Origin: Serratia sp. Ag1
GTDB taxonomy: Bacteria > Pseudomonadota > Gammaproteobacteria > Enterobacterales > Enterobacteriaceae
Direction: 5' to 3'
DNA length: 64,000 nucleotides
Assembly: GCF_000743355.1 (NCBI RefSeq)
Contig: NZ_JQEI01000009.1
Span: 144,699 to 208,698 of the forward strand
Part shown: one piece after another, positions 17,245 to 26,229 of the stretch
Position numbering within the stretch: the first letter of the stretch is position 1
How the letters are laid out: every line of letters starts with the position of its first letter
The notes under the pieces: model-generated
Told to the model about the DNA's origin: nothing
The model's input: the letters and a program-made list of their open reading frames with translations, nothing else
Database searches by the model: none
Position numbers and translations under genes: made by a program

Positions 17245-17568
17245 ATGTTCATCTACAAACAAGAATGCGCGCTTGAGGATTTGGGGAACGGCATCACGCG
17301 GCGTATTCTCGCTCACGGCGGAACGATGATGGCAGTGGAAGTCAACTTCAGCAAAGACGCCGTCGGCACCTTGCACAGCCACCCGCACGAACAGCTGACT
17401 TATGTGCTTTCTGGCCGCTTCAGCTTCACCATTGACGGTGTCACCAAAGAAGTGAGTGCCGGAGATACGCTGTACAAGGAACCGAACGTGGTTCACGGTT
17501 GCGTCTGCTTGGAAGCCGGAACGCTGCTGGATACCTTTACACCGCAGCGTGCAGATTTCCTGAGCTAA
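17245..17568 (+). CDS. kdgF: Pectin degradation protein KdgF
   Basis: KdgF is a small cytoplasmic cupin (107 residues) shown in related bacteria to speed the opening of unsaturated uronate monomers to the linear keto form used by the next isomerase. The metal-binding cupin motif is HSHPHEQLTYVLSGRFSF around residues 44-61 (His44, His46, His48, Gln50), with a second motif ending NVVHGCV. GAGGAAAAA precedes the ATG. It is cotranscribed with ogl and followed by a strong terminator. The role fits the adjacent RpiB-type isomerase and KduD genes. Confidence 0.93.
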   Translation: MFIYKQECALEDLGNGITRRILAHGGTMMAVEVNFSKDAVGTLHSHPHEQLTYVLSGRFSFTIDGVTKEVSAGDTLYKEPNVVHGCVCLEAGTLLDTFTPQRADFLS

Positions 17569-17578
17569 ACTCCCCCGC

Positions 17579-17609
17579 AATCCCTGGCACAGCCGTGCCG
17601 GGGATTTTT
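17579..17609 (+). terminator. Terminator after ogl-kdgF
   Basis: AATCCCTGGCAC (17579-17590) pairs with GTGCCGGGGATT (17595-17606) with one wobble. The loop is AGCC and a T-run follows. It begins 10 bases after the kdgF stop. Confidence 0.85.
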
Positions 17610-17736
17610 ACTCTCCCCCAAGCAACTTGATATCCCCCACCGCCACGTCGCGTTGTTTAACCCTTAGGGTGCGTTATCATTTCTCGAGTTTCCGTGTATT
17701 CTGGGTACAAACATTCAGATCTCTGGAGGATCGCTG

Positions 17737-18114
17737 ATGTCATCTCATCAACCCGATGCCGTTATTCGCATTAAAAACCTGCGCTTACGCACTTTCATCG
17801 GCATCAAAGAAGAAGAAATCAATAATCGTCAGGATATCCTGATCAACGTGACGATCCATTATCCTGCGGATAAAGCACGTAACAGTGAAAACATTGACGA
17901 TGCGCTGAACTATCGCACTATTACCAAAGCCATCATCCACCACATTGAGAGTAACCGCTTCGCGTTGCTGGAAAAATTAACGCAGGATGTGCTCGATATC
18001 GTAAAACAACACCCGTGGGTAACCTATGCTGAAGTAGAGATAGATAAACTGCTGGCCCTGCGTTATGCCGACTCGGTTTCCATGACCATGAGCTATCGCC
18101 GCAACGCAGCATAG
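17737..18114 (+). CDS. folX: Dihydroneopterin triphosphate 2'-epimerase
   Basis: FolX epimerises dihydroneopterin triphosphate to the dihydromonapterin form in the tetrahydromonapterin branch. The 125-residue protein is of the FolB/FolX tunnelling fold, with [18 protein letters not shown] at the N-terminus, LNYRTITK near residue 65 and [18 protein letters not shown] near the end. GGAGGA lies upstream of the ATG. It begins the conserved folX-yfcH pair, 28 bases apart, and marks the end of the pectin block. Confidence 0.95.
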   Translation: MSSHQPDAVIRIKNLRLRTFIGIKEEEINNRQDILINVTIHYPADKARNSENIDDALNYRTITKAIIHHIESNRFALLEKLTQDVLDIVKQHPWVTYAEVEIDKLLALRYADSVSMTMSYRRNAA

Positions 18115-18141
18115 TACTCACATCGTTCAGGGGGGCGGATC

Positions 18142-19047
18142 ATGCGGATCCTGATTACTGGCGCTACAGGGCTGATTGGCAGCAGCTTGACTCGGCAACT
18201 GCTGCATCTTTCCCATGAAGTTACCGTGCTGTCACGTAATGTAAAACGTGCGCAGGAAAAGTTTGGCCAGCAGGTCAGCTATTGGCCCTCACTGAGCGAT
18301 CAACCGTCTCTGGACGGCTTTGATGCCGTCATCAATCTGGCGGGTGAGCCCATCGCGGATAAACGTTGGAGCCAAGCCCAGAAAGAGCGCCTGTGCCATA
18401 GCCGCTGGGATCTGACCGAACGTCTGGCAACGCTGATCAATGCCAGTGCGACGCCACCTGCGGTGCTGATTTCAGGATCTGCCGTCGGTTATTATGGCGA
18501 TCAGGGGCAGGCTGTCGTCACCGAAGATGAAACCCCGCGCGATGAGTTTACCCATCAGCTCTGCCAACGGTGGGAGGCGCTGGCGCTGCAGGCACAAAGC
18601 AGCCGTACCCGCGTCTGCCTGTTGCGTACCGGTGTGGTGCTGGCCCGTCAAGGTGGTGCCCTGGCCAAAATGTTGCCGCCCTTCCGCATGGGGCTCGGCG
18701 GGCCAATCGGCAATGGGCGTCAATATCTGCCCTGGATCCATATCGATGATATGGTCAATGGCATTATCTATCTGCTGGATCATCCTCCCCTGCAAGGCCC
18801 ATTCAATATGGTTGCGCCCTACCCGGTGCATAACGAGCAGTTTGCCGCCACCTTGGCCAGCGTGTTGGATCGCCCGGCGTTCCTGCGTGTTCCTGCGTGT
18901 GCTATGCGGCTGTTAATGGGCGAAGCGGCGGTGCTGGTGCTGGGTGGCCAACGCGCAGTACCCAGAAGGCTGGAAGAAGCGGGTTTCAGTTTCCGCTTCT
19001 TTGAACTGGAACAGGCGCTGGATGATGTAATCAACCAGCAAGCCTAG
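18142..19047 (+). CDS. yfcH: Predicted NAD(P)-binding epimerase YfcH
   Basis: This protein of the extended short-chain dehydrogenase superfamily (SDR39U1 type) has 301 residues (E. coli 297). The Rossmann motif [14 protein letters not shown] is at residues 7-20, and [16 protein letters not shown] and [12 protein letters not shown] are the subfamily blocks. A C-terminal DUF1731-like part ends in [10 protein letters not shown]. The enzymatic substrate is unknown to me. The gene is codirectional with folX and convergent with hisP, separated by a hairpin. Confidence 0.93.
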   Translation: MRILITGATGLIGSSLTRQLLHLSHEVTVLSRNVKRAQEKFGQQVSYWPSLSDQPSLDGFDAVINLAGEPIADKRWSQAQKERLCHSRWDLTERLATLINASATPPAVLISGSAVGYYGDQGQAVVTEDETPRDEFTHQLCQRWEALALQAQSSRTRVCLLRTGVVLARQGGALAKMLPPFRMGLGGPIGNGRQYLPWIHIDDMVNGIIYLLDHPPLQGPFNMVAPYPVHNEQFAATLASVLDRPAFLRVPACAMRLLMGEAAVLVLGGQRAVPRRLEEAGFSFRFFELEQALDDVINQQA

Positions 19048-19056
19048 GTGATATGC

Positions 19057-19078
19057 GGTGCCCTTACTTAAGGGCACC
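19057..19078. terminator. Stem-loop between yfcH and hisP
   Basis: GGTGCCCTTA (19057-19066) and TAAGGGCACC (19069-19078) are perfect complements with almost no loop. The hairpin contains the hisP stop codon and lies 10 bases after the yfcH stop. It is a likely shared terminator, although no T-run follows on the plus strand. Confidence 0.5.
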
Positions 19079-19837
19079 CGAAAGGAATTGCTGCAAACGC
19101 GGGCTTTTCGGGTTACCGAAAACGTCGGCAGGTGGCCCCTGTTCTTCGATCAATCCTTGATGCAGGAAAATCACATGGTTCGACACATGGCGCGCAAACT
19201 CCATTTCATGCGTCACTACCACCATGGTTTTCCCCTCTTCGGCCAGTTTCTGCATAATGCGCAGCACTTCGCCCACCAATTCAGGATCCAGCGCTGAGGT
19301 CGGTTCGTCAAACAGCAACACTTCCGGTTCCATCGCCAATGCCCGGGCGATCGACACACGCTGCTGCTGCCCACCGGAAAGATGCACCGGATATTTGCCC
19401 CGTGCGCGTTCGTCAATGCCGACCTTGTCCAGATAGCGCACCGCACGATCGCGGGCTTCGGCCTTGCTCAACCCCAATACCTGCACTGGCGCTTCCATCA
19501 CGTTTTCCAGCACCGTCATGTGGCTCCACAGGTTGAAATGCTGGAATACCATGGTCAAACGGGTACGCAACAATTGCAGTTGTTTCTTATCAAACACTTT
19601 CAACTGGCCGTCTTTATCGCGCACCATACGGATATCTTCATTATTCAGGCTGATCGAACCTTCACTGGGTTTCTCAAGGAAATTAATACAGCGCAGGAAG
19701 GTGCTTTTACCCGAACCGGAAGAACCGATAATACTGATCACATCCCCTGCATTGGCTGCCAGGGAAACCCCTTTCAACACTTCATGGTCGCCATAACGCT
19801 TGTGCAGTTCGGTGACGGCTAATTTATTTTCAGACAT
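19064..19837 (-). CDS. hisP: Histidine ABC transporter ATPase HisP
   Basis: This is the ATPase of the periplasmic histidine/basic amino acid importer HisJQMP. The 257-residue product has Walker [10 protein letters not shown] near residue 40, Q-loop [12 protein letters not shown], signature [16 protein letters not shown], Walker [13 protein letters not shown] and the switch His in VVTHEMEFA. The ATG at 19837 gives the known N-terminus [16 protein letters not shown]; the frame runs 6 codons further upstream. It is the last gene of hisJQMP, 18 bases downstream of hisM. Confidence 0.97.
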   Translation of the reverse strand: MSENKLAVTELHKRYGDHEVLKGVSLAANAGDVISIIGSSGSGKSTFLRCINFLEKPSEGSISLNNEDIRMVRDKDGQLKVFDKKQLQLLRTRLTMVFQHFNLWSHMTVLENVMEAPVQVLGLSKAEARDRAVRYLDKVGIDERARGKYPVHLSGGQQQRVSIARALAMEPEVLLFDEPTSALDPELVGEVLRIMQKLAEEGKTMVVVTHEMEFARHVSNHVIFLHQGLIEEQGPPADVFGNPKSPRLQQFLSGALK

Positions 19838-19855
19838 GTGTGTTATTCCCGCCAT

Positions 19856-20563
19856 TCATCGATGAGTTACGTGTGCCATCCAGCGTTTCTCTGCCTTACG
19901 GAACAGGCTGATCAACGTGTAGGAGATAATCAGATACAACACCGCCGCGATACCAAACGCATAAAACGGCTGATAGGTTGCCGCATTGATATCGCGGGCT
20001 ATCTTCAGCAGATCCGGCACGGTGGCGGTAAAAGCCAGCGCCGTCGAATGCAGCATCAGGATCACTTCGTTGCTGTATGCCGGTAGTGCGCTGCGCAGCG
20101 CCGAAGGCAAGATAATGCAACGATACATTTTAAAACGCGAAAAACCATAGGCATTGGCCGCTTCAATTTCCCCATGCGGCACCGCGCGAATGGCCCCGGC
20201 AAAAATTTCGGTGGTGTACGCGCAGGTATTCAGCGTCAGCGCCAGGATGGTGCAATTGAGCCCGCTACGGAAAAACGCATTCAGGAACTCGGTTCCTCGC
20301 ACAATTTCCAGGCTGTACATGCCGGAATAAAACACCAGCAACTGCACATAAAGCGGAGTACCACGAAAAACATAGGTATAAAACCACACCGGAATACGCA
20401 GCCAGCGAATGGAAGACACCCGCGCCACTGCCATCGGGATCGCCAACAGCCCGCCCATCGCCACCGATGAAATCAGCAGCCACAGCGTCACCGCCACCCC
20501 GGTAAATCGATAGCCATCGCTCCACAACAACGATTGCCAATATTGATGCAGAATCTCGATCAT
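19856..20563 (-). CDS. hisM: Histidine ABC transporter permease HisM
   Basis: This inner-membrane permease (235 residues, about five membrane segments) forms the translocation pore with HisQ. The family coupling loop reads HGEIEAANAYGFSRFKMYRCIILPSA in two adjoining blocks near residues 150-175. Its start overlaps the end of hisQ by 4 bases, so translation is probably coupled. Length and order match E. coli HisM (238 residues). Confidence 0.96.
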   Translation of the reverse strand: MIEILHQYWQSLLWSDGYRFTGVAVTLWLLISSVAMGGLLAIPMAVARVSSIRWLRIPVWFYTYVFRGTPLYVQLLVFYSGMYSLEIVRGTEFLNAFFRSGLNCTILALTLNTCAYTTEIFAGAIRAVPHGEIEAANAYGFSRFKMYRCIILPSALRSALPAYSNEVILMLHSTALAFTATVPDLLKIARDINAATYQPFYAFGIAAVLYLIISYTLISLFRKAEKRWMAHVTHR

Positions 20564-21246
20564 AACTCGGCCCTTTTGACGCCCAGTGAATAACGCCGTT
20601 CAAGCCACAGCAGCACGCCATTGGAAACGGTAGTGAAAACCAGATACACGATCCCGGCAACCAGCGCATAGAAGAAGGGTTGATACGTCCCTTTGCCCGC
20701 CAACTGCGTGGCTTTCACCAGATCGTTCAGACCAAGAATCGACACCAGCGCCGTGGCTTTCAGAATCACCTGCCAGTTATTACCAATACCGGGTAACGCG
20801 AAACGCATCATCGCCGGGAACAGTATACGGCGGAAAATCTGCCCACTGGACAGCCCGAAAGCCGTTGCCGCCTCGACCTGACCACGCGGGACAGCCATAT
20901 AGGCACCACGAAAGGTCTCGGTGAAATAAGCCCCATAGATAAAACCCAGAGTGATAATCCCCGCGCTCAGCGGATCAATATCGATCTGCGAAAACCCGAT
21001 GAGTTCAGTGAGGTTGTTCAGAGCAATCTGCAGGCCGTAGAAGATCAGCAACATCAACACCAGATCGGGAACACCGCGAATCAAGGTGGTATATGCGCCA
21101 AATATCGTTGAGATAACGCGATTTTGTGAAAGTTTGCCACCAGCGCCGATCAAACCAATCATCACCGCCAGCAACACAGAACTGAGAGCCAACTCCAGCG
21201 TAACCAGAGCACCCTCGAATATCAATTGGGAATAGCCTTGCAGCAT
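20560..21246 (-). CDS. hisQ: Histidine ABC transporter permease HisQ
   Basis: This is an inner-membrane permease, partner of HisM, 228 residues with five predicted membrane segments. The coupling loop is RGQVEAATAFGLSSGQIFRR near residues 140-160. It lies 100 bases after hisJ, and the gap holds a GC-rich hairpin of the kind known between hisJ and hisQ in enterobacteria. Confidence 0.96.
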   Translation of the reverse strand: MLQGYSQLIFEGALVTLELALSSVLLAVMIGLIGAGGKLSQNRVISTIFGAYTTLIRGVPDLVLMLLIFYGLQIALNNLTELIGFSQIDIDPLSAGIITLGFIYGAYFTETFRGAYMAVPRGQVEAATAFGLSSGQIFRRILFPAMMRFALPGIGNNWQVILKATALVSILGLNDLVKATQLAGKGTYQPFFYALVAGIVYLVFTTVSNGVLLWLERRYSLGVKRAEL

Positions 21247-21295
21247 CTACTTCATCCTGTCGTTATTTGATCCCAAACCACCGCACACCGCTTGA

Positions 21296-21320
21296 ACGGG
21301 CCCGGCAAAGCTGAGCCCGT
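21296..21320 (-). repeat. Intercistronic hairpin between hisJ and hisQ
   Basis: ACGGGC (21296-21301) pairs with GCCCGT (21315-21320) within a GC-rich stretch. A REP palindrome occupies this place in Salmonella and E. coli and raises expression of the binding protein over the permeases. The same role is inferred here. Confidence 0.5.
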
Positions 21321-21346
21321 AATAAAAGCAGGGTACAGGACGGGAA

Positions 21347-22129
21347 TTAACCGCCGTAAACGTCAAAATCGAAGTATTTTTTCGCAAATTTGTCGTAAGT
21401 ACCGTCTTTGCGCATTTCAGCCAGTGCTTTATCCAGCGCAGCTTTCAGCTCGGTTTCATCCTTGCGTAACCCCATACCGGTACCCACGCCGAAGAATTTA
21501 TCGTCTTTCACCGATTCACCCGCAAAAGCGTAATTCTTGCCCGGAGGCTGTTTCAGGAAGCCATCGCTGCCCGCCACTTCATCCTGGAATGCCGCGTCGA
21601 TACGCCCGGAGGCCAGATCGGCGTACACCAGATCCTGATTCTGATAAGGCACTACCGTGACCCCTTTCGGCTGCCACAGAGCATTCGCATAGGCTTCCTG
21701 CGTCGTTCCCTGCAATACCCCCACGCTCTTACCCTTCAAGGATTCAACCGTTGGCAACAGTGACGAACCTTTCGGCGCGATCAGGCGGGAGTTGGCAGCA
21801 AACAGTTTGTCGGTAAAGGCAATTTCCTGCTGGCGTTTCTCGGTAATGGAAAGAGAAGAGATAATGGCGTCAATTTTCTTCGCCTTGAGGGAAGGGATCA
21901 GCGCATCAAAGTCGCTTTCGACAAAAACACATTGGGTATTTATACGTTTGCATAACTCTTTGGCCAGATCGATGTCAAAACCGACCAGTTCCCCTTGAGC
22001 GTTTTTGGACTCGAATGGTGCATAGGTTGGATCAGTGCCCACTTTCAGCGTTGACGGTATGGCAGCAAATGCGCTGCCGATTGCACTTAAGGCCAAAACT
22101 AAAGGAAGAATGAGAACCCGCTTTTTCAT
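21347..22129 (-). CDS. hisJ: Periplasmic histidine/lysine-arginine-ornithine-binding protein
   Basis: This is a periplasmic binding protein (260 residues) of the HisJ/ArgT family that delivers histidine or basic amino acids to HisQMP. It has a signal peptide [20 protein letters not shown] with cleavage near AFA/AIP. The ligand-site blocks are [38 protein letters not shown] and [11 protein letters not shown], and it ends FDFDVYGG. The wording around residue 40 ([16 protein letters not shown]) is nearer to HisJ than to ArgT. E. coli has both genes side by side; only one is present here. A sigma54 promoter and an NtrC-like palindrome lie upstream, an arrangement known for argT. Confidence 0.95.
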   Translation of the reverse strand: MKKRVLILPLVLALSAIGSAFAAIPSTLKVGTDPTYAPFESKNAQGELVGFDIDLAKELCKRINTQCVFVESDFDALIPSLKAKKIDAIISSLSITEKRQQEIAFTDKLFAANSRLIAPKGSSLLPTVESLKGKSVGVLQGTTQEAYANALWQPKGVTVVPYQNQDLVYADLASGRIDAAFQDEVAGSDGFLKQPPGKNYAFAGESVKDDKFFGVGTGMGLRKDETELKAALDKALAEMRKDGTYDKFAKKYFDFDVYGG

Positions 22130-22196
22130 ATAGTACCCTCAAATTGATTTTCTGATGCCGCTACAGGCTTTAGACTGCGTTCCACCAAAATCAATT

Positions 22197-22212
22197 TGCA
22201 GTAATCGTGCCA
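22197..22212 (-). promoter_or_regulatory. Sigma54 promoter of hisJQMP
   Basis: On the minus strand TGGCACGATTACTGCA fits the -24/-12 consensus TGGCAC-N5-TTGCA with one change and the invariant GG and GC at 10-base spacing. It lies about 70 bases before the hisJ start. It would make the importer nitrogen-regulated. Confidence 0.8.
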
Positions 22213-22227
22213 CATCGGTTGTTACAA

Positions 22228-22248
22228 GCCGGAGGGAACGACTCCGGC
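22228..22248. other. GC-rich hairpin upstream of the sigma54 promoter
   Basis: GCCGGAG (22228-22234) and CTCCGGC (22242-22248) are perfect arms around a 7-base loop. It lies between the NtrC-like site and the sigma54 promoter. No function is assigned. The remainder of the 22130-22435 gap shows no gene. Confidence 0.4.
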
Positions 22249-22383
22249 CTGTTGAAAACTGTTTCATGGAACGATAACCGCAAAAATTGATCGGCCAGGG
22301 AAGACTGCGTTATGAGTAACCCGCATAAACCTCCCCCTGAAACAGTGATCGTAGTCGAGCAGGATCATTATGGTGCATACTTC

Positions 22384-22398
22384 GCACTAAATCAGTGC
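22384..22398. promoter_or_regulatory. NtrC-like enhancer palindrome
   Basis: GCACTAAATCAGTGC is a 15-base palindrome with perfect GCACT/AGTGC arms. It matches the NtrC pattern GCAC-N7-GTGC and lies about 190 bases upstream of the sigma54 promoter, a usual enhancer distance. An extra GGTGC half-site is at 22371. Confidence 0.65.
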
Positions 22399-22435
22399 TG
22401 AGTTGCACAAATGTATTAAATTAGAAGCAAAATTG

Positions 22436-23008
22436 TTAATTTCCGCCCTGCCAACGCGTAAATAAATCTTGTGGCAGCTCAATGCCAAACTGATCCACGA
22501 CCCGGTTAACCGTTTGATCAATAATGTCTTCAACGCTCTGCGGATGGTGATAGAAAGCAGGCACTGGCGGCATAATCACCGCGCCCATTTCTGCCGCCTG
22601 CGTCATCAGGCGCAAATGCCCAAGGTGCAAGGGCGTTTCACGCACGCATAACACCAAAGGGCGACGTTCTTTTAATACCACATCGGCAGCTCGCGTCAGC
22701 AAACCATCACTGTAACTGTTGACAATACCGGATAAGGTTTTGATTGAGCAAGGTAAAATTACCATTCCCAGCGTTTTGAAAGAGCCGGAAGAGATCGTTG
22801 CGGCAATATCACGTACATCATGCACCACATCAGCCAACGCCTGCACATCGCGCAAGTTCAGCGAAGTTTCCAGCGCCAGTGTCTGCCGCGCGGCCTGACT
22901 CATCACCAGATGGCTTTCCACACCTTCGACGCCACGTAATACCTGTAACAAACGCACGCCGTAGATTGCGCCGCTGGCGCCGGAAATACCAACAATGAGT
23001 TTTTTCAT
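22436..23008 (-). CDS. ubiX: Flavin prenyltransferase UbiX
   Basis: UbiX attaches a dimethylallyl group to FMN to make the prenylated cofactor of the UbiD decarboxylase in ubiquinone synthesis. The 190-residue product starts MKKLIVGISGASGAIYG, the flavin-binding loop. It then shows SSGSFKTLGMVILPCSIKTL and ERRPLVLCVRETPLHLGHL, the prenyl phosphate-binding Arg/Glu block. The frame extends 41 codons upstream, but the ATG at 23008 gives the conserved N-terminus. It is downstream of purF in the cvpA-purF-ubiX unit. Confidence 0.96.
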   Translation of the reverse strand: MKKLIVGISGASGAIYGVRLLQVLRGVEGVESHLVMSQAARQTLALETSLNLRDVQALADVVHDVRDIAATISSGSFKTLGMVILPCSIKTLSGIVNSYSDGLLTRAADVVLKERRPLVLCVRETPLHLGHLRLMTQAAEMGAVIMPPVPAFYHHPQSVEDIIDQTVNRVVDQFGIELPQDLFTRWQGGN

Positions 23009-23104
23009 GAAATGGGCCTCTGCGGGGTGTCTGGTTAGAATAGTCGAATCAGCGCAGACTTTGCAGCAACCATAGACGATTAGCAAGCTGAGGGAGTTAA
23101 GGTA

Positions 23105-23130
23105 TGCACCGCAACGGACGCGGCGGTGCA
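23105..23130. other. Hairpin between purF and ubiX
   Basis: TGCACCGC (23105-23112) pairs perfectly with GCGGTGCA (23123-23130). It sits 31 bases after the purF stop. It is followed by a T-run only on the plus strand, so on the operon strand it is probably a processing or stability element. Confidence 0.4.
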
Positions 23131-23160
23131 CCTTTTTGGCCAGGAACTCTGCGGGTAACC

Positions 23161-24678
23161 TTAGCCTTCGTTATGCATTTCCAGATTTTCTGCTTCCGTT
23201 TGCCCGCGCAACGCTTTGGCATCGTCATTGCGCAGCGCTTCCAGATATTCCAGATAGCTCTGGTCAACGTCTTTGGTCACGTAAATGCCGTTGAACACCG
23301 AGCATTCAAACTGGGTAATGTCCGGGTTCTCTTCACGTACCGCTTCGATCAGATCGTCCAGATTCTGGAAGATCAGGCCATCGGCACCAATCAGCTGACG
23401 GATTTCATCCACTTCACGCCCGTGGGCGATCAGCTCGGTGGCACTCGGCATATCAATACCGTAAACGTTCGGGAAGCGGATTTCTGGCGCGGCAGAAGCC
23501 AGATAAACACGTTTAGCCCCAGCATCACGCGCCATCTCAACGATCTGCTCCGAGGTGGTGCCACGCACAATGGAGTCATCCACCAGCAACACATTCTTGT
23601 CACGGAACTCGGCGCGGTTAGCATTCAGCTTGCGGCGCACCGACTGGCGACGCGCCTGCTGGCCCGGCATGATGAACGTGCGGCCAACATAGCGGTTTTT
23701 CACAAAACCCTGGCGGTACGGTTTATCCAGAATACGCGCAATTTCCAACGCGATATCGCAGGAAGTTTCCGGGATCGGAATCACCACGTCGATATCCAGA
23801 TCTTCCCATTCGCGGGCAATCTTTTCACCCAGCTTCTGCCCCATGCGCACACGGGCGCTGTAGACGGAAATTTTATCCATAAAGGAGTCAGGACGGGCAA
23901 AGTAGACATACTCGAATAAGCATGGGTTGGTTTTTGGGTTCTCTGCACACTGGCGGGTGAACAGTTGGCCTTTTTCGGTGATATAAACGGCTTCACCCGG
24001 CGCAACGTCCCGCAAGAATTCAAAGCCCAGCGTATCCAGCGCAACGCTCTCAGATGCCACCATGTACTCACAGCGGTTGTCTTCCAGCTCACGCTTGCCG
24101 ATCACCAACGGGCGAATGCCGTTCGGATCGCGGAACGCCACCAGACCATGGCCGATAATCATCGCCACACAGGCATAGGCACCGCGCAGTTGCTGATGCA
24201 TCGCCGCCACTGCGGTGAAGATATTTTCGGGTTCCAGCGGATAGTGCTGGAAACGGTCAAGCTCAGTAGCCAGCACGTTCAGCAGAATCTCGGAATCAGA
24301 CGTGGTGTTGACATGACGACGGCCACTTTCAAACAACTTCTGGCGCAGTTCATGGGCGTTGGTCAGGTTACCGTTGTGGGCCAACGTAATGCCAAACGGT
24401 GAGTTGACGTAGAAAGGTTGAGCCTCTGAAGCACTGGAGCTGCCTGCAGTCGGGTAACGCACGTGGCCGATCCCCATATTGCCCTGCAAGCGTTGCATAT
24501 GCCGTGCTTCAAACACATCTTTCACCAACCCGTTAGCCTTACGCAAACGGAACCCGTTATGGGCATCAATGGTGACGATGCCTGCGGCATCTTGTCCACG
24601 GTGCTGAAGCACCGTCAACGCATCATAAATCGACTGGTTTACCGGCATAAAACCGGCGATACCGACAATACCGCACAT
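23161..24678 (-). CDS. purF: Amidophosphoribosyltransferase
   Basis: PurF makes 5-phosphoribosylamine from PRPP and glutamine, the first committed step of purine synthesis. The 505-residue protein starts [10 protein letters not shown] with the nucleophile Cys2 exposed after Met removal. The class II glutaminase domain covers about residues 2-235 ([21 protein letters not shown]) and the phosphoribosyltransferase domain about 250-470, with the PRPP loop [14 protein letters not shown]. It lies 21 bases after cvpA in the PurR-controlled operon. Confidence 0.98.
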   Translation of the reverse strand: MCGIVGIAGFMPVNQSIYDALTVLQHRGQDAAGIVTIDAHNGFRLRKANGLVKDVFEARHMQRLQGNMGIGHVRYPTAGSSSASEAQPFYVNSPFGITLAHNGNLTNAHELRQKLFESGRRHVNTTSDSEILLNVLATELDRFQHYPLEPENIFTAVAAMHQQLRGAYACVAMIIGHGLVAFRDPNGIRPLVIGKRELEDNRCEYMVASESVALDTLGFEFLRDVAPGEAVYITEKGQLFTRQCAENPKTNPCLFEYVYFARPDSFMDKISVYSARVRMGQKLGEKIAREWEDLDIDVVIPIPETSCDIALEIARILDKPYRQGFVKNRYVGRTFIMPGQQARRQSVRRKLNANRAEFRDKNVLLVDDSIVRGTTSEQIVEMARDAGAKRVYLASAAPEIRFPNVYGIDMPSATELIAHGREVDEIRQLIGADGLIFQNLDDLIEAVREENPDITQFECSVFNGIYVTKDVDQSYLEYLEALRNDDAKALRGQTEAENLEMHNEG

Positions 24679-24699
24679 GTTGTTTTTTCCTCTAAGCCG

Positions 24700-25200
24700 C
24701 TACTGCCCCGGTAAATGGGACGGTAAGAAACTCGACGTGCTCTGCAGGTAGTCAAAGAACCACCTGATGATATAGCTGAACTGGGGAATAAGCTGCGACT
24801 GTTTCCAGTCCGCACTTTGCGACAGGGTAGTAAAGGTATCCAGAAAAAACAGTATCGCCGCCACGATCAACACGCCGCGCAGTGCGCCAAAGCACACGCC
24901 CAGCACCCGATCGGTGCCCGACAACCCGGTTTTCTCTACCAGTGAACCAATCACATAGTTAACGATAGCGCCTACAATCAACGTTGCGATAAACAAAATG
25001 GCAATCGCAATGCCGTTCCGAACCAGCTCATCTTCAAAACGTGTGAAATAGGCTGCAAGGTAAGGATAGAAATGGCTGGCAACAAAGAACGCACATCCCC
25101 ATGTCACCAGTGACAAAGCTTCACGCACAAAACCGCGGATCAGGCTCACCAGAGCCGAAAATCCAATCAACGCTAAAATGACGTAATCAATCCAGACCAT
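24700..25200 (-). CDS. cvpA: Colicin V production protein CvpA
   Basis: This is an inner-membrane protein of 166 residues with four predicted membrane segments, needed for colicin V release in E. coli and implicated in envelope homeostasis; its molecular role is not settled. It starts MVWIDYVILALIGFSALVSLIRGFV and has the family blocks TWGCAFFVASHF and GTDRVLGVCFGALRG. The frame includes an ATG two codons upstream; the ATG at 25200 gives the conserved N-terminus and has GGA at a good distance. It is the first gene of the cvpA-purF-ubiX operon. Confidence 0.95.
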   Translation of the reverse strand: MVWIDYVILALIGFSALVSLIRGFVREALSLVTWGCAFFVASHFYPYLAAYFTRFEDELVRNGIAIAILFIATLIVGAIVNYVIGSLVEKTGLSGTDRVLGVCFGALRGVLIVAAILFFLDTFTTLSQSADWKQSQLIPQFSYIIRWFFDYLQSTSSFLPSHLPGQ

Positions 25201-25324
25201 GACCATTCCAATAATGAATCGCCCCTTGCACTCCCTTTACCTTCACGCTGCATCGGCGTTGAATGCCCTGATACAGCTCGAATGCTATCGGGTATGACCA
25301 ATTCGCGGCGAATTCTAACAGAAA

Positions 25325-25340
25325 AAGAAAACGTTTGCGT
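25325..25340 (-). promoter_or_regulatory. PurR operator of cvpA-purF
   Basis: On the minus strand ACGCAAACGTTTTCTT matches the PurR consensus at every defined position. It is 125 bases upstream of cvpA, as in E. coli. Confidence 0.92.
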
Positions 25341-25488
25341 AGAGGATTTCCCACCACGTAACAAATAAAAAACGGCGATAAAAAATTTCTTAATCGCCGC
25401 ACCCACATAGCTTGTTTGGCCCTTGCAAGGCACACTTTCACTGACGTTTCTACCGCTCCTCCGCCAAAGAGGAAAGAGCGGGAATCTA

Positions 25489-26229
25489 TCAACGCGCGCT
25501 ATACGCTTTCACCTGCCCGCTCAAGCCACTGATGCCATTCAGTGCTGGCAGCGCCGCCTGCAGCTTCTGCTTCGACGCATCTGGCCCGACGAAGATCCGG
25601 GTAATCTCCCCTGGTACTGGCGTTGAAGGCACGGTGTAAGCCCGGTAACCCGACAAACGCAGCGATGCGACGATCTCATTAACCTTGGCGGCGTTTTTCA
25701 GTGCCCCCAGTTGCACCACATAGGCCTGCCCTACCGGCGCTTTTTCTTCAATTGCCGGTTTAGGCTCAACCTTGGGTGGCGGTTGGGGAACCGGTTTCGG
25801 CTTCACTTCTGCTGGTTTGGTTTCTACCGGTTTAACCTCTACCGGCTTCGGCTTGGGTGGCTGCACCGGCTTGGTTTCGAGCGGCCTGGTTTCGGTCGGT
25901 TTAACGTCGAGCGGTGGAGCCGTCTCCTGAACCGGTTGCGCTTGCTGCTGCCCTCTCTGATTCACCGCCTGTTGGGCTGCGGCCTCGGTCGCAGCCTGTT
26001 GCTCCACCAACGCACCCGCCCCTTCCGGCGGTTGCGCTGGCAACGGCTGACTCACTGGCGGTATCGCATCGGCTTCATGCGCATCACCCGGTTTCGGCAC
26101 CAGAGGAATGGCTGCAAAGTCATCCTCATAATGCCTCTTCTTCCCGTCCAGCAAACCCGGCAAAATGATGACGCCCAGAGCAACCAGAATCACGGTGCCC
26201 ACCAATCGGTTCTGAAATTTACTTGCCAC
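25489..26229 (-). CDS. dedD: Cell division protein DedD (SPOR domain)
   Basis: This is an inner-membrane septal-ring protein that binds denuded peptidoglycan at the division site. It has a short cytoplasmic N-terminus and one membrane segment (LVGTVILVALGVIILPGLL, about residues 9-27). A long Pro/Lys/Val-rich periplasmic linker with repeated KPVE/KPAE units spans roughly residues 60-165. The C-terminal SPOR domain (about 168-246) has YVVQLGALKNAAKVNEIVASLR and IFVGPDASKQK. The length is 246 residues against about 220 in E. coli; the extra length is in the linker. It directly follows folC. Confidence 0.95.
   Translation of the reverse strand: MASKFQNRLVGTVILVALGVIILPGLLDGKKRHYEDDFAAIPLVPKPGDAHEADAIPPVSQPLPAQPPEGAGALVEQQAATEAAAQQAVNQRGQQQAQPVQETAPPLDVKPTETRPLETKPVQPPKPKPVEVKPVETKPAEVKPKPVPQPPPKVEPKPAIEEKAPVGQAYVVQLGALKNAAKVNEIVASLRLSGYRAYTVPSTPVPGEITRIFVGPDASKQKLQAALPALNGISGLSGQVKAYSAR

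Noticed and set aside
23104..23919. 271-codon plus-strand frame over purF
   Set aside because: It lies opposite the purF phosphoribosyltransferase domain and has no features of its own.
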